Below the pieces are notes generated by a model. The model made no database searches and was not told where the DNA came from. It saw only the letters and a program-made list of their open reading frames with translations. From positions 1-58,235 of the forward strand of contig CAMVIN010000002.1 of the NCBI GenBank assembly GCA_947167565.1: a stretch of 58,235 bases of DNA, in the 5' to 3' direction. The DNA comes from an uncultured Clostridia bacterium. Lineage in GTDB: Bacteria; Bacillota; Clostridia; Lachnospirales; Lachnospiraceae. The translations under genes and the position numbers were made by a program. Below are positions 52,942 through 58,235 of this stretch, piece by piece (the stretch's first letter is position 1; each line of letters opens with the position of its first letter).

Positions 52942-55272
52942 ATGGGAGAAATAAAAAGTACCGGTTTGATTGAAAATTTTGATACAGGCGAGTTGTCTAC
53001 AGCGTGGATTCCCCCAAGTTTTACGGATCCCGATTTGTTGTTTGAAATTTTAAAGTCAGCGGTTTTAAAATATCATCCATCCAGTGATTTGGATATCATT
53101 ACTAGAGCATATGCTCTGGCAAAGGACGCACACAAAGATCAGAAGCGCAAGTCCGGTGAGCCGTATTTGATTCATCCGGTCTGCGTGGCGATTATTCTGG
53201 CGCAGTTGGAAATGGATAAAGAGACGATTGTCGGAGGACTTTTGCACGATGTGGTGGAGGACACTACATATACGACAGAGGATTTGACGAGGATGTTCAG
53301 CGAGGAGGTTGCCGCTCTGGTCGATGGGGTTACTAAGCTGACACAGTTAAATTATGATGCGGATAAGGTAGAGCTTCAGGCAGAAAATCTCCGAAAGATG
53401 TTCCTTGCAATGGCAAAGGATATTCGAGTTATTATTATCAAGCTGGCAGACCGTCTGCACAATATGCGGACACTGGAATTTATGCGTCCGGAGAAGCAGA
53501 AAGAAAAATCCCGTGAGACGATGGACATCTATGCGCCGATTGCGGACCGTCTCGGTATCGCTAAGGTGAAGGTCGAACTTGATGACCTGTCACTGCAGTA
53601 TCTGGAGCCGGAGGCGTATCTGGATTTGAGCCGCAAATTCAATGCCATTAAGATTTCCAAGGAAGATTTTGTCAAAGATATTATGGCGGAAGTTGACAAA
53701 AAATTGGTGGAAAACAATATTAAGGCGACGATTGATGGACGTGTCAAGCATCTGTTTAGTATTTACCGGAAGATGCTGAACCAGAACAAGACATTGGATC
53801 AGATCTATGATTTGTTTGCGGTTCGTATTATTGTGGACAATGATCAGGAGTGCTACACAGCGCTTGGAATTATACATGAGATGTATACGCCGATTCCGGG
53901 CCGTTTCAAGGACTATATTGCGATGCCGAAGCCGAATAATTATCAGTCGCTTCACACGACATTGATTGGACCGGACGGGCAGCCGTTTGAGATACAGATT
54001 CGTACCTACGAGATGCACAGGACAGCGGAATATGGTATCGCTGCCCATTGGAAATATAAGGAGTCCGGGAACAGTGATGCGTCGGGCGAACAGAGGGAAG
54101 AAGAGAAGATGGCATGGCTGCGCCGTATTTTGGAGTGGCAGCGCGACATGGATGACAATAAGGAGTTCTTAAATGTCATTAAGAGCGATTTGGATTTGTT
54201 CTCTGACAGAATTTACTGCTTTACACCGGAAGGTGATGTGAAAAATCTTCCGGCGGGCTCTACACCGATTGATTTTGCGTACTCGGTTCACAGTGCGGTC
54301 GGCAACAAGATGGTCGGGGCGCGTGTCAACGGTAACATTGTCAAGATGGATTACGTGATTCAGAACGGTGACCGGATTGAGATTATTACCAGCCAGAACA
54401 GCCGCGGACCGAGCCGTGACTGGCTGAGCGTTGTGAAGAGCACACAGGCGAAGAATAAGATTAACCAGTGGTTCCGCAACGAATTCAAGGAAGACAATAT
54501 TATTAAGGGAAAGGAACTCCTTCATACTTATTGCAAGTCGAAGGGAATTGACCTTGCCCCGCTTATGAAAAGTGAATATACAGAGTCCTGTATGCGCAAG
54601 TACGGATTTCACGATTGGGAGTCAGTGTGCGCGGCAATCGGACACGGTGGTCTGAAAGAGGGACAGGTTGTCAATAAATTGCAGGATGCCTACAATAAGA
54701 AAAACAAACGGATTGTTTCTGACGAGCAGGTGCACGAATTTATTGAGCATGCAAAAGAGGGACAGATGACGAAGCAGCAGGACAGTCCGCTCCGTAAGAC
54801 CAGGGGCGGAAGAAGCGGCATTGTCGTCGAGGGAATGGATGATTTGGCGGTGCGTTTTTCCAAGTGCTGCAGTCCGGTTCCCGGAGATGAGATTATCGGC
54901 TTTGTCACGAGAGGACGCGGTGTGTCAATTCACCGGACCGACTGCGTGAACATGATTCATCTGCCGGCGGCAGAGAAAAACCGCATTGTCGAGGCGGAGT
55001 GGAGTGATGACGCAAAAGAAAATAATGAAGTTTATCCGGTTGAGATTGTCCTGTACTGTTACAATCGAAGCGGTGTTCTCATGGATGTTTCACGCGTATT
55101 CACCGAGAACGGAATTGATATTAAGTCCATGAACGTCCGCACGACAAAACAGGAGAAGGCGACGTTGACAATCGGGTTTCAGACACACAGTTCTGAGGAA
55201 CTCAGCCGCCTGATGAAAAAATTAAAGGCAATCGACAGTGTAATGGACATTGAGCGAAGCACGAATGGTTAG
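52942..55272 (+). CDS. relA: Bifunctional (p)ppGpp synthetase/hydrolase
   Basis: A 776-residue long RSH protein that controls the stringent response. In order: HD hydrolase domain (YLIHPVCVA, GLLHDVVEDT), synthetase domain (VKHLFSIYRKM, GRFKDYIAMPKPNNYQSLHT, FEIQIRT), TGS (IYCFTPEGDVKNLPAGSTPI), zinc-finger/helical part with FSKCCSPVPGDEI and ACT (VLMDVSRVFTENGIDI). Both active sites look intact. The frame includes a TTG at 52936, but ATG 52942 is ten bases from AAGGAG and is preferred. Confidence 0.96.
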   Translation: MGEIKSTGLIENFDTGELSTAWIPPSFTDPDLLFEILKSAVLKYHPSSDLDIITRAYALAKDAHKDQKRKSGEPYLIHPVCVAIILAQLEMDKETIVGGLLHDVVEDTTYTTEDLTRMFSEEVAALVDGVTKLTQLNYDADKVELQAENLRKMFLAMAKDIRVIIIKLADRLHNMRTLEFMRPEKQKEKSRETMDIYAPIADRLGIAKVKVELDDLSLQYLEPEAYLDLSRKFNAIKISKEDFVKDIMAEVDKKLVENNIKATIDGRVKHLFSIYRKMLNQNKTLDQIYDLFAVRIIVDNDQECYTALGIIHEMYTPIPGRFKDYIAMPKPNNYQSLHTTLIGPDGQPFEIQIRTYEMHRTAEYGIAAHWKYKESGNSDASGEQREEEKMAWLRRILEWQRDMDDNKEFLNVIKSDLDLFSDRIYCFTPEGDVKNLPAGSTPIDFAYSVHSAVGNKMVGARVNGNIVKMDYVIQNGDRIEIITSQNSRGPSRDWLSVVKSTQAKNKINQWFRNEFKEDNIIKGKELLHTYCKSKGIDLAPLMKSEYTESCMRKYGFHDWESVCAAIGHGGLKEGQVVNKLQDAYNKKNKRIVSDEQVHEFIEHAKEGQMTKQQDSPLRKTRGGRSGIVVEGMDDLAVRFSKCCSPVPGDEIIGFVTRGRGVSIHRTDCVNMIHLPAAEKNRIVEAEWSDDAKENNEVYPVEIVLYCYNRSGVLMDVSRVFTENGIDIKSMNVRTTKQEKATLTIGFQTHSSEELSRLMKKLKAIDSVMDIERSTNG

Positions 55273-55282
55273 TGAGGTTATT

Positions 55283-55909
55283 ATGGAAATTGAAGTGACG
55301 ATTCTGACAGTTGGTATGATTCAGACCAACTGTTACATTGTAAATAAAAAAGGTGCCTCTTCCTGTGTGGTCATTGACCCGGGGGACGAGGCGACAAAGA
55401 TTGCAGAGTACATTGACAGAAAGCAGTTGACATTAGAGGCCATTCTTCTCACGCACGGTCACTTTGACCACATCATGGGTGTGGAGCAGCTCATTTCGCT
55501 CAAGGGCGGTGAGGTGTACGCCTATGAAGAGGAGAGAGAACTTCTGACGGATACGCAGTTGAATGTGAGTGTTTCGATGGGGCGTGCCACAACTCTTGTG
55601 CCGGATCATTTTTTGAGAGACGGCGAACACATTACGGTGGCGGGCATTGAATTTGAAGTGATTCACACGCCGGGGCACACGAGGGGAAGCTGTTGTTTTT
55701 ATCAGAAGGAAGAGAAGATTTTGTTCAGCGGCGACACGGTGTTTATGGAGTCGGTGGGGAGAACGGATTTTCCGACCGGCAGCAGCCGCGAACTCCTTCA
55801 GTCCCTGCGGGAGAAAATTCTGACACTGCCATCCGAGGTGCAGATTTATCCGGGACACGGACCGGATACCAGTGTGGGATATGAGATGGCGTACAACCCG
55901 TACGCATAA
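55283..55909 (+). CDS. MBL-fold hydrolase (glyoxalase II-like)
   Basis: A 208-residue metallo-beta-lactamase-fold hydrolase. Metal ligands: THGHFDH (HxHxDH), HTPGHTRGS, SGDTVF and YPGHGPDTS. This is the short YcbL/GloB-like type, a probable thioester or hydroxyacylglutathione-like hydrolase. The position between rel and hemZ is conserved in many Clostridia. An ATG at 55265 is also in frame; GAGG before 55283 and alignment to the family favour the latter. Confidence 0.92.
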   Translation: MEIEVTILTVGMIQTNCYIVNKKGASSCVVIDPGDEATKIAEYIDRKQLTLEAILLTHGHFDHIMGVEQLISLKGGEVYAYEEERELLTDTQLNVSVSMGRATTLVPDHFLRDGEHITVAGIEFEVIHTPGHTRGSCCFYQKEEKILFSGDTVFMESVGRTDFPTGSSRELLQSLREKILTLPSEVQIYPGHGPDTSVGYEMAYNPYA

Positions 55910-55947
55910 CCGGTGACGGGCCAAGATTGCCCGGCATGGAGGATGAC

Positions 55948-57420
55948 ATGATACAATTTACCATAAAAAGTAATGAATTTTCTTATGATATGAGAGCGTT
56001 GGCGCAGAGTTTTTTTCCCGAAAAGACCTGTCAGGTTATGCAGCAGGAGGGATGGCAGAACAAGAGAACTTATCCGCTCCGGTGCGAGATGGATGACCGG
56101 CTGATTCTCGACACAGAACTGCCGGAAGGGTACACAAAGGATTCGGTAAAGCGGCTGGTGTATCAGAAATTTTGTGAACTCTCCGGGCGTGAACTGCCTT
56201 GGGGAATACTCACGGGAATCCGGCCGGCGAAAATTCCTCTCCGAATGATGATGGCGGAGGGCGGAACATTTTTTGAGTCGGATTGCGCGCAGCAGGAGAT
56301 TTGTGAGAGAGTGAAGAGGTGTCTGGTTACCGATTACCTTGTGGATGAGAGAAAGGCAAAACTTGCTGTGGATGTGGCGCAAAAAGAACATGAGTTGATA
56401 CATGGGTTCAATCACAGAGCGGGCTATAATATTTACATCGGAATTCCGTTCTGCCCATCTATTTGTCAGTACTGCTCTTTTTCTTCCTATGACATCGCCC
56501 GTTTTGAGAATCAGGTAGACGATTATCTGGGTGCGCTTCAAAAGGAGATGGAAGTGGTCGGCAGACACTATGCCAATCGGGAATTGCACACGATTTATGT
56601 GGGTGGCGGGACACCGACCGCAATCAATGAGAGTCAGTTAGAACGATTAATGGAGAGTATTCACCGGTTTCTTCCCATGGAAAAGGCGGCGGAATTTACC
56701 GTTGAGGCGGGGCGGCCGGACAGTATTACGGAAGAAAAACTCCGCATTCTGAAAAGAGCCGGCGTGACGAGGATTTCTGTCAACCCGCAGACGATGAAAC
56801 AGCACACACTTGCACTGCTCGGAAGAAAACATACGGTAGAGCAGATTCGGAACTGCTTTTATCAGGCGAGGGAGATTGGATTCGACAATATCAACATGGA
56901 TTTGATTGTGGGGCTTCCTGAGGAGACCGAGGAAGATTTTTATGAGACGCTCAGACAGGTGGATGAGATGTCACCGGACAGTGTTACGGTACACACACTC
57001 GTGATTAAGAGGGCGTCACGCATGCGGCGTGAGCAGATGGAAGAGATGGAAAAGGGCGGTGAACTGCTCTCAGAGGACTTGCTGATTCCGAAACTGCAGA
57101 ATGCGGCGGAGGATTTTCTGCGGGAGAGAGGCTATCAGCCATATTACATGTACCGACAGAAAAACAAGGCGGGTACGACAAGGAACACCAATCAGGAAAA
57201 TGTGGCATACGCCAGACCGGGTAAAGAATGCCTGTATAACATTTTTATTATGGAAGAATTGGAGACGATACTTGCGCTGGGGAGCGGGGGCTCGACAAAG
57301 GTTGTCTATCCGGATGAGAACCGCATGGAGCGCATTGAAAATGTAAAGAGTGTCCATGACTATATTACAAGAATTGACGAGATGATAGCTCGCAAACAGA
57401 ATGGAGGATTATTAGGATGA
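55948..57420 (+). CDS. hemZ: HemZ, coproporphyrinogen dehydrogenase-like radical SAM protein
   Basis: A 490-residue radical SAM protein of the HemZ family. The cluster motif C-PSI-C-QY-C lies in IYIGIPFCPSICQYCSFSSY at about residue 170; YVGGGTPT is the following SAM motif, and IMEELETILALGSGGST is in the C-terminal part. It is related to HemN but has a longer N terminus. GGAGG before the ATG at 55948 selects this start among several in-frame ones. Exact reaction in anaerobes is not settled. Its stop overlaps the hisS start (ATGA). Confidence 0.93.
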   Translation: MIQFTIKSNEFSYDMRALAQSFFPEKTCQVMQQEGWQNKRTYPLRCEMDDRLILDTELPEGYTKDSVKRLVYQKFCELSGRELPWGILTGIRPAKIPLRMMMAEGGTFFESDCAQQEICERVKRCLVTDYLVDERKAKLAVDVAQKEHELIHGFNHRAGYNIYIGIPFCPSICQYCSFSSYDIARFENQVDDYLGALQKEMEVVGRHYANRELHTIYVGGGTPTAINESQLERLMESIHRFLPMEKAAEFTVEAGRPDSITEEKLRILKRAGVTRISVNPQTMKQHTLALLGRKHTVEQIRNCFYQAREIGFDNINMDLIVGLPEETEEDFYETLRQVDEMSPDSVTVHTLVIKRASRMRREQMEEMEKGGELLSEDLLIPKLQNAAEDFLRERGYQPYYMYRQKNKAGTTRNTNQENVAYARPGKECLYNIFIMEELETILALGSGGSTKVVYPDENRMERIENVKSVHDYITRIDEMIARKQNGGLLG

Positions 57421-58235
57421 GTTTGAAAAAGAAACCGACAACAGGAATGAAGGACATTTTGCCAAGAGAGATGGAAATCAGAGATTATGTCATCGGGCAG
57501 ATTAAGGAGACCTACCGGACGTTTGGGTTTCAGTCCATTGAGACGCCGTGTGTGGAGCACATTGAGAATCTGAACAGCAAGCAGGGCGGTGAGAACGAAA
57601 AACTCATTTTCAAAATATTAAAGCGCGGTCAGAAGTTAAATCTTGAGACGGCAGAGACGGAGATGGATTTGGTTGACGGGGGTCTCCGCTATGACCTCAC
57701 GGTGCCGCTGTCCCGCTACTACGCGAACAATGCGAATGAACTGCCGTCGCCGTTCAAGGCGTTGCAGATGGGAAATGTGTGGCGCGCGGACCGTCCACAG
57801 AGAGGGCGTTTTCGTCAGTTTATGCAGTGCGATATCGATATTCTTGGTGAGCCGACCTATCTTGCAGAGATTGAATTGATTCTCGCGACGACGACACTTC
57901 TCGGTAAACTGGATTTTAAGAATTTTACGATTCGGATTAACAACCGCAAGATTTTAAAGGGCATGGCAAAATACTGCGGATTCCCGGAAGAATCCTACGA
58001 TGATGTATTTATTATTCTGGATAAGATGGACAAGATTGGCATGGACGGTGTGGAAGCTGAACTTCTGGAGAGCGGCTACTCCGCCGATTCCGTGAAAAAA
58101 TGCCGGGAACTGTTTGAGACAGTGACAAATGATGTGGCGGGTGTTTCCTATATGAAGGATACGCTGGGCGATTCGCTCGAAGAGGGCGTTGCGGAGGATT
58201 TGATTACGATTATTTCCACTGTAGAACAAAAAGAT
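57417..58235 (+). CDS. hisS: Histidyl-tRNA synthetase, N-terminal part
   Basis: The first 273 codons of a class II aminoacyl-tRNA synthetase; the window ends inside the gene. GMKDILPREMEIRDY is the typical start, motif 1 is near FGFQSIETPCVE, YDLTVPLSRYYAN follows and motif 2 reads MGNVWRADRPQRGRFRQF. The later part (NNRKILKGMAKYCG) is also present. It overlaps the stop of hemZ by four bases, so translation is coupled; no T-box leader is seen because there is no gap. Confidence 0.96.
   Translation, partial: MSLKKKPTTGMKDILPREMEIRDYVIGQIKETYRTFGFQSIETPCVEHIENLNSKQGGENEKLIFKILKRGQKLNLETAETEMDLVDGGLRYDLTVPLSRYYANNANELPSPFKALQMGNVWRADRPQRGRFRQFMQCDIDILGEPTYLAEIELILATTTLLGKLDFKNFTIRINNRKILKGMAKYCGFPEESYDDVFIILDKMDKIGMDGVEAELLESGYSADSVKKCRELFETVTNDVAGVSYMKDTLGDSLEEGVAEDLITIISTVEQKD

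Noticed and set aside
55846-56589. Minus-strand frame of 247 codons opposite hemZ
   Set aside because: Shadow frame; the plus strand encodes a complete radical SAM protein.

Overview
The window looks like a chromosomal segment of a flagellated, spore-forming member of the Clostridia, most likely a Lachnospiraceae-type bacterium. The basis is gene content and order: a SCIFF peptide with its radical-SAM maturase, an mbl-flhO-flhP type cluster, comF next to yvyF, sporulation genes (yyaC, spmA), strong AGGAGG ribosome sites, occasional GTG and TTG starts, and the rel - MBL hydrolase - hemZ - hisS order. No species can be named from sequence reading alone.

Layout. 1-7645: end of proC, then a complete F1Fo ATP synthase operon (atpZ-atpI-atpB-E-F-H-A-G-D-C) whose c subunit carries a sodium-type ion site. 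7744-9451: SCIFF ranthipeptide precursor and maturase. 9523-12866: Mbl/MreB with flagellar rod proteins. 12928-18114: recD2, comF (apparently frameshifted at its start), yvyF, ridA, cvfB and yjfB. 18238-20223: a secreted NlpC/P60 hydrolase behind a long structured leader. 20326-23886: accessory stretch with a truncated chemotaxis receptor, a MntA/HepT-type pair, an XRE-type regulator, an SPFH-zinc-ribbon/membrane/TM2 cluster with one frameshift, and a 140-bp folded palindromic element. 23934-27152: pantothenate operon (DUF2520 reductase, panB, panC, panD). 27253-30820: LprI-like and YARHG envelope proteins, decayed genes (fructosamine kinase, DUF4869), small membrane proteins and a DUF951 gene. 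30824-35146: pfk, dnaX, ybaB, recR and convergent yyaC. 35256-38035: three unfamiliar membrane proteins. 38039-42722: rpsL-rpsG-fusA-tuf. 42731-48017: an accessory island with an AbiE toxin-antitoxin pair and several gene remnants. 48014-49987: ThiF-like enzyme plus a rhodanese-TusA-DsrE fusion. 50422-58235: two-component system, spmA, rel, MBL hydrolase, hemZ and the 5' part of hisS.

Most genes are core metabolism and information processing. The points most worth a second look are the NlpC/P60 leader, the promoter created at the broken end of the chemotaxis receptor, the folded element at 23741-23886, the terminator that overlaps the str-operon promoter, the SPFH/TM2 cluster, the uncharacterised 35-38 kb membrane operon and the sulfur-transfer pair. 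I saw no rRNA, tRNA or CRISPR array.
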